Below, piece by piece: positions 15,997 through 24,407 of a DNA stretch of 64,000 nt. Both the position numbers and the translations under genes were made by a program. This DNA is from Dyella_B jejuensis (GTDB taxonomy: Bacteria; Pseudomonadota; Gammaproteobacteria; Xanthomonadales; Rhodanobacteraceae): the NCBI RefSeq assembly GCF_044904675.1, contig NZ_JADIKJ010000001.1, positions 326,177 to 390,176 on the forward strand. Reading direction: 5' to 3'. Under the pieces are notes generated by a model that was not told where the DNA came from, did no database searches, and saw nothing but the letters and a program-made list of their open reading frames with translations. The number at the start of each line of letters is the position of its first letter. The stretch's first letter is position 1.

Positions 15997-16440
15997 GTCA
16001 TCCCCCGTGGCCGTTCGGGCCAACTAAAAGCAAATACATAGCGGTCGAAACGGCTTTGATGGAGTGCCGAAAGGCATACAGACCAACATTACTCGTTGCG
16101 AAAAGCCCGCACGAATAAAGGACAGGAATAGCGAACACTTTTGACCACGGGACGACAGTTACACGCCCCATGCGGCCTAGATGCCAGCTCGCAAGATAGA
16201 TATATATATCCAGTGCACTTAGGGCGGCCGAGGCTGGGGGTAGCCTGGGACCTGGCCTGTCGGACCGCTCAATAAGCGATAAACCGAGAATTATAGCGGG
16301 ATCCAGGAAATAGCGCGGGCACTCACCCCTTACACGTTTTTATCGCGTCGTTCGCACACAGCGCACTGCATGCTGGCCGCGCCGCTTCACCCTCCCTAAT
16401 CGTCCCCTAAAATCCCCGCACAACCAGAAGGAACCGCATC
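15997..16440. other. Distal end of island B and rimO-like relic
   Basis: A 444-bp stretch without a gene. From 15997 to about 16200 nothing is recognisable. 16203-16302 holds the island end TATATATCCAGT, direct repeat copy 3 and the decayed rimO leader. The remainder to 16440 is the promoter region of the dienelactone hydrolase gene. Confidence 0.6.
16221..16302 (-). pseudogene. rimO: Third, decayed copy of the rimO 5' end
   Basis: On the minus strand a leader with GCTATAATTCTCGG corresponds to the AGGGTAAAATTCCGG of copy 2. About 45 nt later comes CCAGGTCCCAGGCTA, then CAGCCTCGGCCGCCCTAAG, matching the codons for P-x-P-R-x and S-L-G-C-P-K of RimO with an indel and a Cys codon change. The 13-bp core is present as AGGGCGGCCGAGG (16221-16233). 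This is probably the original chromosomal rimO 5' end, displaced by the first insertion and decaying since. Confidence 0.6.
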
Positions 16441-17112
16441 ATGGGCAAGCACATCAATCTCCCGACCAACGGCACTCAATGCATCGGCGCCTACGTGGCC
16501 GAGGCGGAAGGCAAACCCAAGGGCGGGTTGGTGGTGATCCAGGAGATCTTCGGCGTCAACGAGCATATCCGCAACGTGGTGGACCGTTTCGCCGCGATGG
16601 GCTACACGGCTATCGCGCCGGCTTTCTTCGATCATCTGGAAACCGGCGTGGAGCTGGATTACTCCGAGCAAGGCATGCAGCGCGGCAAGCAACTGGTGGG
16701 CGAGGTAGGGCTCGACCGCGCGGTGGAAGATGTAGCCAGTGCTGCGGATGCCATCGCTTCCGCCGGCAAGATCGGGACCGTCGGTTATTGCTGGGGCGGT
16801 ACCGTGGCGTTCCTGTCCGCGATCCGCCTGGGGCTGCCTTCGGTAAGCTATTACGGCGCTCGCAACGTGCCGTTCCTCGGTGAAACGCTCAAGGCACCGG
16901 TGATGTTCCATTTCGGCGAGAAAGACCCTTCCATTTCTGCCGACATGGTCGCCAAGCATCGCCAGATGCTGCCGGACATGGACGTCTATACCTACGCGGG
17001 CGCAGGCCATGCCTTCAATCGGGATATCGATCCCAGCCACTATCACCGGGAAAGCGCGGAGCTGGCCCTCAAACGCACGCTGGCTTTCTTCGATCATCTG
17101 GCGGGCGCATGA
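16441..17112 (+). CDS. Dienelactone hydrolase family protein
   Basis: A 223-aa alpha/beta hydrolase of the DLH family. The triad is Cys117 (GYCWGG), Asp162 (FGEKD) and His190 (AGAGHAF), with the early IQEIFGVN strand that forms the oxyanion hole and positions Glu36. DLH opens dienelactone in chlorocatechol breakdown, but many homologues sit outside such pathways and no catabolic genes are nearby. Its stop overlaps the start of the HIT gene by 4 bp (ATGA), so the two are translationally coupled. Confidence 0.88.
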   Translation: MGKHINLPTNGTQCIGAYVAEAEGKPKGGLVVIQEIFGVNEHIRNVVDRFAAMGYTAIAPAFFDHLETGVELDYSEQGMQRGKQLVGEVGLDRAVEDVASAADAIASAGKIGTVGYCWGGTVAFLSAIRLGLPSVSYYGARNVPFLGETLKAPVMFHFGEKDPSISADMVAKHRQMLPDMDVYTYAGAGHAFNRDIDPSHYHRESAELALKRTLAFFDHLAGA

Positions 17113-17534
17113 GGGCGGCCGAATTCGCACTCGATCCGCGCTTGCAGGCGGACACGCATCCGGTTACGTCGCTAGCACTGTGCGATGTGCTGTTGATGGA
17201 TGATGCACGGTTTACTTGGTTGATCCTGGTACCGCGTCGCGCCGGCCTGGTGGAAATACTCGATCTGCCCGATGAGGCGCAACTGGTCTTGTGGCAAGAA
17301 ATCCGCCTGGTCGCTACCGTAATGCGCGATGTCGTGGCCTGCGACAAGCTCAATATCGGCGCGCTGGGCAATAGCGTGCGCCAATTGCATGTGCACGTGA
17401 TCGCACGGGTAGAGGGCGATGCGGCTTGGCCCGGACCGGTATGGGGCCATGGCCGCGCGGAGCCCTATCAAGCATTGGAACGACGGGCACGTATCGCCCT
17501 GCTGCGCGATCGGTTGGCTGCCCTGGCCGGTTGA
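17109..17534 (+). CDS. HIT domain protein
   Basis: A 141-aa histidine-triad nucleotide hydrolase/transferase. The motif is QLHVHVIAR, with His94 and His96; the third position of the triad is Ile98, as in the proteobacterial HIT subfamily that reads QLHVHVIAR. A further His at 113 (WGHGRAEPY) may complete the site. Substrate is unknown; HIT proteins act on dinucleoside polyphosphates or AMP conjugates. It is coupled to the dienelactone hydrolase gene and followed by a strong bidirectional terminator. Confidence 0.85.
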   Translation: MRAAEFALDPRLQADTHPVTSLALCDVLLMDDARFTWLILVPRRAGLVEILDLPDEAQLVLWQEIRLVATVMRDVVACDKLNIGALGNSVRQLHVHVIARVEGDAAWPGPVWGHGRAEPYQALERRARIALLRDRLAALAG

Positions 17535-17576
17535 ACGTTGCGCCCTTCCTCCGCCTTGCGCAGGAATGGCAATTCG

Positions 17577-17613
17577 TAAAAAAACGCCCGCATGAGTGCG
17601 GGCGTTTTTTACG
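17577..17613. terminator. Bidirectional intrinsic terminator
   Basis: A-tract, then the stem ACGCCCGCA/TGCGGGCGT with a 4-nt loop, then a T-tract (17586-17612). It separates the convergent HIT and lipoprotein genes and should work in both directions. Confidence 0.9.
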
Positions 17614-17625
17614 TTACGTGCCGGC

Positions 17626-18144
17626 TCAGTGGCCCGGACTACCCGAGCCACCGGCATCATCGCCACCGCCGTAGGAATGGCCGCTGGCATCCTTGTTGGT
17701 GTCGCTGCTCGGTGCCGCGGTGGGAGCGTGGTAGTCCTCCAATGCGCGGGCCTTGGTTTCGATTGGGTTGATGCGCGCGAGCTTGCCGCCATCGTCGTAG
17801 TACGCGACAAAACCGTAGTCCAGCTCCAGGCGCGCCATGTATTGCAGGTGCTGCTTGCGGATCTTGGAGTCGTCGCTGGGTACCAGCAGCACGGTCTTGG
17901 GCAACTTGCCGGTGTCCTTCAGATAGGCGAAGTGGCTGCCGGCGTCGAGCGCGGAGAGCACGGCGCCATCGATCAGGAACTGGCCGCTCTTGTATGCCTG
18001 GACCGTCATGTCGAACTGGTTCTGGATCTGGGTGGATTTCACCGTGTCCTTGGCAGCGTTGCGATGGCAACCACCGAGCACCAGCAGGCTGCCGAGCAGA
18101 AGCACGGCGGCGCCGCGGGCCGGCAGCGTGGAAAAGCGGATCAT
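17626..18144 (-). CDS. Small lipoprotein, 172 aa
   Basis: The ATG at 18144 has AGGAGAT 8 nt upstream and begins MIRFSTLPARGAAVLLLGSL, a signal peptide with lipobox LGGC (Cys26). The mature region is about 150 residues, with no domain I recognise, and ends in a glycine/serine-rich tail (SYGGGDDAGGSGSPGH) that is probably disordered. It lacks Asp at +2 (CHRN), so outer-membrane sorting is expected. Function unknown. Confidence 0.7.
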   Translation of the reverse strand: MIRFSTLPARGAAVLLLGSLLVLGGCHRNAAKDTVKSTQIQNQFDMTVQAYKSGQFLIDGAVLSALDAGSHFAYLKDTGKLPKTVLLVPSDDSKIRKQHLQYMARLELDYGFVAYYDDGGKLARINPIETKARALEDYHAPTAAPSSDTNKDASGHSYGGGDDAGGSGSPGH

Positions 18145-18226
18145 GTGGATCTCCTGCGAATATCGGTGGGGCCAGCGAAGTGTAGCGCCGCCCCGCAAGG
18201 GTGGATAAGGTGACTGAACACTGCGT

Positions 18227-18793
18227 TCAGGTCCGCGGCAAGGTCACGCCTTGCTGGCCCTGGTACTTGCCGCCGCGGTCCTTGTAGCTGGTTTCGCATT
18301 CCTCGTCGGATTCGAAAAACAGCATCTGCGCGACGCCTTCGTTGGCATATATCTTGGCGGGAAGCGGCGTGGTGTTGGAGAACTCCAGCGTCACATGACC
18401 TTCCCATTCCGGCTCCAGCGGCGTCACGTTCACGATGATGCCGCAGCGCGCGTAGGTGCTCTTGCCCAGGCACACGGTAAGCACCTGGCGCGGGATGCGG
18501 AAATATTCCACGGTGCGCGCCAGCGCGAACGAATTGGGCGGAATGATGCACACGTCCGCCTGCACATCCACGAAGCTGGTCGGATCGAACGCCTTCGGAT
18601 CGACAATGGTGGAATTGATGTTGGTGAAGATCTTGAACTCGCGCGCGCAACGCACGTCGTAGCCGTAGCTGGACGTGCCGTAAGAAATCAGCTTATTGCC
18701 ATCGCGCAGCTTGACCTGCCCCGCCTCGAACGGTTCGATCATGCCGTGCTGTTCCGCCATGCGGCGGATCCATTTGTCGGATTTGATACTCAC
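18227..18793 (-). CDS. dcd: dCTP deaminase
   Basis: Converts dCTP to dUTP, the main source of dUMP for thymidylate in enterics and relatives. From the GTG at 18793 the protein is 188 aa, matching the family (E. coli 193), and begins MSIKSDKWIRRMAEQHGMIE. The nucleotide-binding GKSTYARCGI and the catalytic-Glu region TPLEPEWEGHVTLEFSN are intact. The upstream frame to 18844 is an artefact. It is about 130 bp downstream of apbC on the same strand and may share its transcript. Confidence 0.94.
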   Translation of the reverse strand: MSIKSDKWIRRMAEQHGMIEPFEAGQVKLRDGNKLISYGTSSYGYDVRCAREFKIFTNINSTIVDPKAFDPTSFVDVQADVCIIPPNSFALARTVEYFRIPRQVLTVCLGKSTYARCGIIVNVTPLEPEWEGHVTLEFSNTTPLPAKIYANEGVAQMLFFESDEECETSYKDRGGKYQGQQGVTLPRT

Positions 18794-18920
18794 GCGGACT
18801 CCGGTGCTCACGCCGCGCCCGGCTGCCCGGGCGCAAAGCGGCAAAAATACATGGTCTGTGGGCCTCTGTGCCAGCGATGGGCGCCTTGTCCGAACTGCGC
18901 CCAGGGATGGACCACGGCGC

Positions 18921-20015
18921 TCAGGCCGGCGGCGCGCCCTGCACGATGACCTTGCCCAACCCCAGCGATTTATTGCGCGGCTGGCGTGCGAGCCGGCCGG
19001 CGGTATTGCGTGCGATTTGGCGATAACGCGCCGCCAGGTCCGACTCCGGTATCGCCACCACCGTGGGCGTGCCGCCGTCGGCCTGCTCGCGGATGCGAAT
19101 GTCCAACGGCAGCGAACCCAGGTAAGGCACTTGGTATTGCGCGGCCATGCGCTCGCCGCCGCCCGCGCCGAAGATATGCTCCTCGTGCCCGCACTGGCTG
19201 CACAGGTGCGTGGCCATGTTCTCGACGATGCCGAGTACCGGCACCTCGACCTTCTCGAACATCTTCAGCGCCTTGCGCGCATCGAGCAGCGCAATGTCTT
19301 GCGGCGTGGTGACGATCACCGCACCTGCCACGGGCACTTTCTGCGACAGCGTAAGCTGGATATCGCCGGTGCCCGGGGGCAGGTCGACGATCAGGTAATC
19401 GAGCATGTCCCAGCGCGTATCGCCGAGCAGTTGCATCATCGCCTGCGTGACCATCGGGCCACGCCAGATCATGGGCGTTTCCTCATCGACCAGGAAGCCG
19501 ATCGACATGGCCTGCAGCCCATGCGCCGTCATGGGCGTGATGCTTTTGCCGTCCGGCGACTCCGGCTTGCCGTGGATGCCGAGCATGCGCGGCTGGCTGG
19601 GACCATAGATATCGGCGTCGAGGATGCCGACCTTCGCGCCTTCGGCCGCCAGCGCCAGCGCCAAGTTCACCGACACGGTGGATTTGCCCACGCCGCCCTT
19701 GCCCGACGCCACCGCGATGATGTTCTTGACGTTGCCGAGCGGCGCCAGCATGCCCTGCACTTTGTGCGCATACACGCGACTGCTCAGGGATATGGCTGCC
19801 GCATCGATCGCCGGGTCGGCTTCCAGCGCCTGCCGGGCCTGCGCAATCAGCAAGTCGCTCGCGCCAGCGGCCGGATAACCCAGCTGGATATCCACCGACA
19901 CCCTGTTTCCATCCACGCCGACCGCGCGAACGGCGTCGACCAGCGGCGCGCCGGTGTGGGGATCGATAAGGTCGCCGAGCAAACGGCGGACCAGGGCTTC
20001 ATTCGCCTGCGTCAT
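18921..20015 (-). CDS. apbC: Iron-sulfur cluster carrier ATPase ApbC (Mrp family)
   Basis: A 364-aa P-loop protein that binds and transfers Fe-S clusters in the cytoplasm. An N-terminal MIP18/DUF59 domain (residues ~1-85) precedes the deviant Walker A GKGGVGKST at 105-113. The CSQC pair near residue 270 supplies the bridging cluster ligands at the dimer interface. IWRGPM and DLPPGTGD are typical. The gene is divergent from the DUF2147 gene. Confidence 0.92.
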   Translation of the reverse strand: MTQANEALVRRLLGDLIDPHTGAPLVDAVRAVGVDGNRVSVDIQLGYPAAGASDLLIAQARQALEADPAIDAAAISLSSRVYAHKVQGMLAPLGNVKNIIAVASGKGGVGKSTVSVNLALALAAEGAKVGILDADIYGPSQPRMLGIHGKPESPDGKSITPMTAHGLQAMSIGFLVDEETPMIWRGPMVTQAMMQLLGDTRWDMLDYLIVDLPPGTGDIQLTLSQKVPVAGAVIVTTPQDIALLDARKALKMFEKVEVPVLGIVENMATHLCSQCGHEEHIFGAGGGERMAAQYQVPYLGSLPLDIRIREQADGGTPTVVAIPESDLAARYRQIARNTAGRLARQPRNKSLGLGKVIVQGAPPA

Positions 20016-20195
20016 GAGAGGGATCGATCGCTGAGAAGGTCGTCAATTATGCCAGTCCCGTCTGGCTGCCGGCTGCGATACGACCGACTTAGGCATCGAT
20101 AGGTTCTGCTTGCCCGCTCATGGCGCAATGCAGCTTGACCATATGCGGCGCGGCTCGGCACGCTCTCCATACGCCAACGTAGGGAGTGCTTTACG

Positions 20196-20657
20196 ATGAA
20201 ATACCTGCCGAAATCAGGCCTATCGTCATTCGCCATCGCCGCCTGCCTGCTGCTGGGACCGGCGGCAGCCTGGGCCGCCAGCGATACGCCAGTGGGAACC
20301 TGGAAACAGGTGGATGACAAGACCGGCAAGGTCAAGTCGATCATCCAGATCACCGACGAGGGCGGCCAGTTGCAAGGCAAAGTGCAGCAGATCCTGGTTT
20401 CCGATGACGGCCCGAACCCGGTTTGCAGGAAGTGCGACGGCGACAAGAAGGATCAGCCGATCCAGGGCATGACCATCCTGTGGGGCGTCAGCAAGGACGG
20501 CGATGTGTGGGATGGCGGCAAGATCCTCGATCCGCAAAGCGGCACCGTCTACAAGGTCAAGCTGACCATGGCCGACGGCGGACAGAAGCTCGATGTGCAC
20601 GGCTACGTCGGTTTCTCGCTGCTCGGCCGCAGCCAGATCTGGATTCGCCAGCAGTAA
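20196..20657 (+). CDS. DUF2147 family secreted protein
   Basis: A 153-aa protein with a signal peptide cleaved after AAAWA (about residue 27). The DUF2147 features are present: PVGTWKQVDDKTGKVKSIIQ at the start of the mature part, a CRKC pair, the WDGGKILDPQSGTVYKVKL strand and a GYVGFSLLGRSQIWIR end. It is a small periplasmic beta-barrel-like protein of unknown role. It stands alone between apbC and metG. Confidence 0.8.
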   Translation: MKYLPKSGLSSFAIAACLLLGPAAAWAASDTPVGTWKQVDDKTGKVKSIIQITDEGGQLQGKVQQILVSDDGPNPVCRKCDGDKKDQPIQGMTILWGVSKDGDVWDGGKILDPQSGTVYKVKLTMADGGQKLDVHGYVGFSLLGRSQIWIRQQ

Positions 20658-20928
20658 CGCATGACGCGCCTGGACTTCCCGGCAGCCACGAGCCGGCCCC
20701 CGCGCATCCAGGCGCGCACCTCACGAGCGATTTCGTAGCGACATCGGCGACCGGCAAGCCTCCCGCCGGTACGCGCACGATTTCCGTGTCGCTGCAATTC
20801 ACCGATATCGGCGCTTCCTGCAACATCGGCTACGCCGACCATCCCTGCTTGCCTGGAGCGCCAATCACCGGAAGGCTCATGGCGGCTCGTGCCATAATGC
20901 GCAGCTCTCCAGCCCCAGCGCCGAAGCC

Positions 20929-23028
20929 ATGTCCCGACGCCTCCTCGTCACCCATGCCCTGCCTTATGCCAATGGCCCGTTGCACCTGGGTCACATGCTG
21001 GGCTACATGCAGACCGACATCTGGGTCCGTGCGCAGCGGATGATGGGCAACGAGGTGTATTTCGTGGCGGCGGACGACGCGCACGGCACTCCCATCATGC
21101 TGGCCGCGGAAAAGGCCGGCGTTTCGCCCGAAGACTTCATCCGCGGGATCCGTGCCAGCCACGAAGCGGACTTCGCCGATTTCCATTTCAGCTACGACAA
21201 CTACTACACCACGCACTCGCAGGAAAACCGCGAACTGGCCTCGCTGATCTACACGCGGCTGCGCGATGGCGGCTACATCGCCAAGCGCAGCATCCAGCAG
21301 TTGTTCGATCCGGACAAGCAGATGTTCCTGCCGGACCGCTACATCAAGGGCACCTGCCCCAAGTGCGGCACGCCGGATCAATATGGCGACAACTGCGAAA
21401 ACTGCGGCGCCACCTACGCGCCCACCGACCTGGTCCATCCGTATTCGGTGGTCTCGGGCGCCACGCCGGTGTTGCGCGATTCCGAGCATTACTTTTTTGA
21501 GTTGGGCAAGTTCGACGTACTGCTGCGCGAGTGGTTCGGCGGCAAGCTGACCGACGGCGCGCCGGTTGCCAATCCGGGCGTGGTCGCCAAGCTCAAGGAA
21601 TGGCTGGATGGCGGACTGAAGGATTGGGACATTTCCCGCGATGCCCCCTACTTCGGCTTTCCTATTCCGGACGCACCGGGCAAGTTCTTCTATGTATGGC
21701 TGGACGCACCGGTGGGTTACCTGGCCAGCTTCAAGAACCTGTGCGACAAAAGCGGATTGAAGTTCGACGAGTTCCTCGCGCCGGACAGCCGCACAGAAAT
21801 GCACCATTTCATCGGCAAGGACATCATCAACTTCCACGGCCTGTTCTGGCCGGCGATGCTGCATGGCGCGGCGTTGCGCACGCCCACCGCACTGCACGTC
21901 AACGGCTACCTCACCGTGAACGGCGCAAAGATGTCCAAATCGCGCGGCACGTTCATCCAGGCGCGCACCTACCTGGATGCCGGACTGCATCCGGAATGCC
22001 TGCGCTACTACTTCGCCACCATGCTCAGCGATGCGCCGGTCGACGTGGACCTGGACCTGAAGGCATTCGAGGAGCGCGTCAATTCGCACCTGATCGGCAA
22101 GTGGGTGAATATCGCCAGCCGTACCGCCGGCTTCGTACACAAGTATTTCGATGGCCGCCTGGCGCCGCGTTTCTCGGCCGAACAGGATGAATTGTGGGGC
22201 GTGCTGCTCTCGCACTACCAGGGCGTACCCGCACTTTACGAAAGCGGCGAATTCGCCGAGGCCATGCGTCGCTTCGTGCTGATGGCCGACCTCGTCAATG
22301 CGCACATTGCCGCCAAGGCGCCGTGGGCGATGGCCAAGCATGAAGCGCAGCGCGACGAACTGCACCAGATCTGTTCCTTCTCGCTGGCCGCCTTCCGCTT
22401 GCTCGGCGGCCTGCTCAAGCCGGTGCTGCCGGCCACCGTCGCGGCGGCCGAGCAATTCATGGCCGCACCGATCGCCGACTTCGACGCCGCCTGCACCACG
22501 CTGCATAACCACGCGATCCAGGCTTTCGAGCCGCTGCTTGCGCGCATCGACCCCAAACGTATCGAAGCGATGGTCGAAGCCTCGAAAGAATCGCTGGGCT
22601 CCGCGCCGGAACCGGAAAGCACCCCCAAGAAACCCATCAAGAAAGACAGCAAAGCCATGACCGACACCGCAGCCCCTGCCACCACGCAAGAAGCCGCCAT
22701 CATCAGCATCGACGATTTCGCCAAACTCGACCTGCGCGTCGGCAAGGTGCTCACCTGCCAATTCGTGGAAGGCTCGGACAAGCTGCTGCGCTTCGAACTG
22801 GACGCCGGTCCGCTGGGCAAGCGGCAGATCTTCTCCGGCATCCGCGCGGCCTACGGCGAGCCGGAACAGCTGATCGGCCGCAATGTGGTCTTCATTGCCA
22901 ATCTCGCACCGCGCAAGATGCGCTTCGGCCTGTCCGAAGGCATGATCCTTTCCGCAGGTGATGGCGGCAGCGATTTGTTCCTGCTCGACGCGGGCCAGGG
23001 CGCGAAGCCGGGCGCGACGGTACGCTGA
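20929..23028 (+). CDS. metG: Methionyl-tRNA synthetase with C-terminal tRNA-binding domain
   Basis: A 699-aa class I synthetase. HLGH (residues 19-22) and KMSKS (334-338) form the catalytic signature; Cys143, Cys146, Cys156 and Cys159 bind structural zinc. After the anticodon-binding helices comes a lysine-rich linker (about 560-590), then a Trbp111-like OB-fold domain (about 600-699; DLRVGKVL, NLAPRKMRFGLSEGMILSA) that dimerises and binds tRNA. This is the E. coli-type arrangement. Confidence 0.96.
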   Translation: MSRRLLVTHALPYANGPLHLGHMLGYMQTDIWVRAQRMMGNEVYFVAADDAHGTPIMLAAEKAGVSPEDFIRGIRASHEADFADFHFSYDNYYTTHSQENRELASLIYTRLRDGGYIAKRSIQQLFDPDKQMFLPDRYIKGTCPKCGTPDQYGDNCENCGATYAPTDLVHPYSVVSGATPVLRDSEHYFFELGKFDVLLREWFGGKLTDGAPVANPGVVAKLKEWLDGGLKDWDISRDAPYFGFPIPDAPGKFFYVWLDAPVGYLASFKNLCDKSGLKFDEFLAPDSRTEMHHFIGKDIINFHGLFWPAMLHGAALRTPTALHVNGYLTVNGAKMSKSRGTFIQARTYLDAGLHPECLRYYFATMLSDAPVDVDLDLKAFEERVNSHLIGKWVNIASRTAGFVHKYFDGRLAPRFSAEQDELWGVLLSHYQGVPALYESGEFAEAMRRFVLMADLVNAHIAAKAPWAMAKHEAQRDELHQICSFSLAAFRLLGGLLKPVLPATVAAAEQFMAAPIADFDAACTTLHNHAIQAFEPLLARIDPKRIEAMVEASKESLGSAPEPESTPKKPIKKDSKAMTDTAAPATTQEAAIISIDDFAKLDLRVGKVLTCQFVEGSDKLLRFELDAGPLGKRQIFSGIRAAYGEPEQLIGRNVVFIANLAPRKMRFGLSEGMILSAGDGGSDLFLLDAGQGAKPGATVR

Positions 23029-23069
23029 TCCGAACTTTCCGGCCTTCTGGGGAGAGCGCAAATACGGTC

Positions 23070-23675
23070 ATGACCCCCTCTTTGACCGATCGCATCGATG
23101 CCCTGCTGCCGCAAACGCAATGCGAACAATGCGGCTATCACGGTTGCCGCCCCTATGCGGAGGCGATCGCCGATGGCACGGCGGATATCAATCAATGCCC
23201 GCCGGGCGGCCAGCTCGGTATCGTCCGGCTGGCCGCCCTGCTCGGCCGCACGCCGATACCGCTGAATCCGGATAACGGCACCGAAAAGCCGCGTACCCTG
23301 GCACGCATCGTCGAAGCCGATTGCATCGGCTGCACCAAGTGCATCCAGGCCTGCCCGGTGGATGCCATCGTGGGCGCCAACAAACTGATGCATGCGGTGA
23401 TCGCCGACGATTGCACCGGTTGCGAACGCTGCGTGCCAGCATGTCCGGTCGATTGCATCGTGCTCGAGCCCATGCCGCTGGCGCAGGCCGACGATCCGGC
23501 CCACGCCGACGCCGCCCGCGCCCATTTCCAGCGCCGCGAAGCGCGCCTGGCCGCGCAGCATGCGCAACGCGAGGCAGAACTCGCGTCGCGCAAGGCACAA
23601 GTCACCAGTGCTGGCCAGAACGTACTCGATGTGCTTGCCCGCGCCAGGGCCAGGAAACAGGAACCCAAGGCATGA
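23070..23675 (+). CDS. rsxB: RnfB/RsxB-like ferredoxin protein
   Basis: A 201-aa iron-sulfur protein. The N-terminal Fe-S domain has the CEQCGYHGCRPYAEAI motif plus a later Cys (QCPPGG), and two 4Fe-4S ferredoxin motifs follow (CIGCTKCIQACP, CTGCERCVPACP). RnfB proteins normally start with a membrane helix; this one does not, as in the xanthomonad versions that occur without the full rnf/rsx operon. It may feed electrons to SoxR reduction or to another reductase. Its stop overlaps the nth start, so the two are coupled, as rnf/rsx genes and nth are adjacent in E. coli. Confidence 0.85.
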   Translation: MTPSLTDRIDALLPQTQCEQCGYHGCRPYAEAIADGTADINQCPPGGQLGIVRLAALLGRTPIPLNPDNGTEKPRTLARIVEADCIGCTKCIQACPVDAIVGANKLMHAVIADDCTGCERCVPACPVDCIVLEPMPLAQADDPAHADAARAHFQRREARLAAQHAQREAELASRKAQVTSAGQNVLDVLARARARKQEPKA

Positions 23676-24310
23676 AGAAAGCGGACGTCATCGAACTGTT
23701 CACCCGCTTGCGCGAACTCAACCCGCATCCGACCACCGAACTTGTCTACACCACGCCCTTTGAGTTGCTGGTTGCGGTAGTGCTCTCCGCGCAAGCGACC
23801 GATGTGGGCGTGAACAAAGCCACGCGCAAGCTTTACCCGGTTGCGAACACGCCACAGGCGATCCTCGACCTGGGCGAGGAACAGCTCAAGCGCTACATCA
23901 GCACGATCGGGCTGTTCAATGCCAAGGCCAAAAACGTTATCGCGCTCTGCCGCATCTTGGTCGAGCAATACAGCGGCGAGGTCCCCGACACCCGCGAAGC
24001 ATTGGAGGCATTGCCCGGTGTCGGACGCAAGACCGCCAACGTGGTGCTCAACACCGCGTTCGGCCATCCCACCATGGCGGTCGACACACATATCTTTCGC
24101 GTCGCCAATCGCACGGGCCTGGCGCCCGGCAAGGACGTGCGCGCGGTGGAAGACAAGCTGGAAAAAGTGGTGCCGGCGGAATTCAAGCAGGATGCGCACC
24201 ATTGGCTGATCCTGCACGGGCGTTACGTGTGCAAGGCGCGCAAACCCGACTGTCCGAACTGCGCGATTCGCGACTTGTGCCGTTATCGCGACAAGACCCC
24301 AGCGCAATAA
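23672..24310 (+). CDS. nth: Endonuclease III
   Basis: A DNA glycosylase/AP lyase that removes oxidised pyrimidines. The ATG at 23672 overlaps the rsxB stop; the product is 212 aa. The helix-hairpin-helix LPGVGRKTA contains the nucleophile Lys120, and Asp138 (VDTH) is the second catalytic residue. The C-terminal 4Fe-4S cluster pattern C-x6-C-x2-C-x5-C (CKARKPDCPNCAIRDLC) is intact. A strong terminator follows. Confidence 0.95.
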   Translation: MKKADVIELFTRLRELNPHPTTELVYTTPFELLVAVVLSAQATDVGVNKATRKLYPVANTPQAILDLGEEQLKRYISTIGLFNAKAKNVIALCRILVEQYSGEVPDTREALEALPGVGRKTANVVLNTAFGHPTMAVDTHIFRVANRTGLAPGKDVRAVEDKLEKVVPAEFKQDAHHWLILHGRYVCKARKPDCPNCAIRDLCRYRDKTPAQ

Positions 24311-24326
24311 GCTGCACATCCAAAAA

Positions 24327-24357
24327 AGCAAACGGCGGGCATATGCCCGCCGTTTTT
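24327..24357. terminator. Bidirectional intrinsic terminator
   Basis: The stem AACGGCGGGCAT/ATGCCCGCCGTT (24331-24354) is self-complementary with flanking A- and T-tracts. It ends nth and the convergent porin gene. Confidence 0.9.
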
Positions 24358-24407
24358 CCGTCCTTAGGCCGAACTCCCTTCCGATAACCGATCCAGTTAT
24401 CCGCCGC

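Larger units (their letters stand above)
12962..16233. mobile_element. Putative rimO-targeted island B (3.3 kb, no integrase)
   Basis: The stretch between direct repeat copies 2 and 3. It starts with the displaced rimO 5' end and carries a trypsin-like protease with an attC-like site and a beta-lactamase-fold hydrolase. Its distal end has TATATATCCAGT (16203-16214), as in island A. It probably inserted before island A, because its far-end rimO copy is the more decayed. No recombinase gene is present. Confidence 0.6.

Noticed and set aside
20830..23061. A 743-codon open frame antisense to metG
   Set aside because: It mirrors metG in a GC-rich genome, where stop codons are rare in the opposite strand. 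It resembles no family and is His/Arg/Gly-rich throughout.
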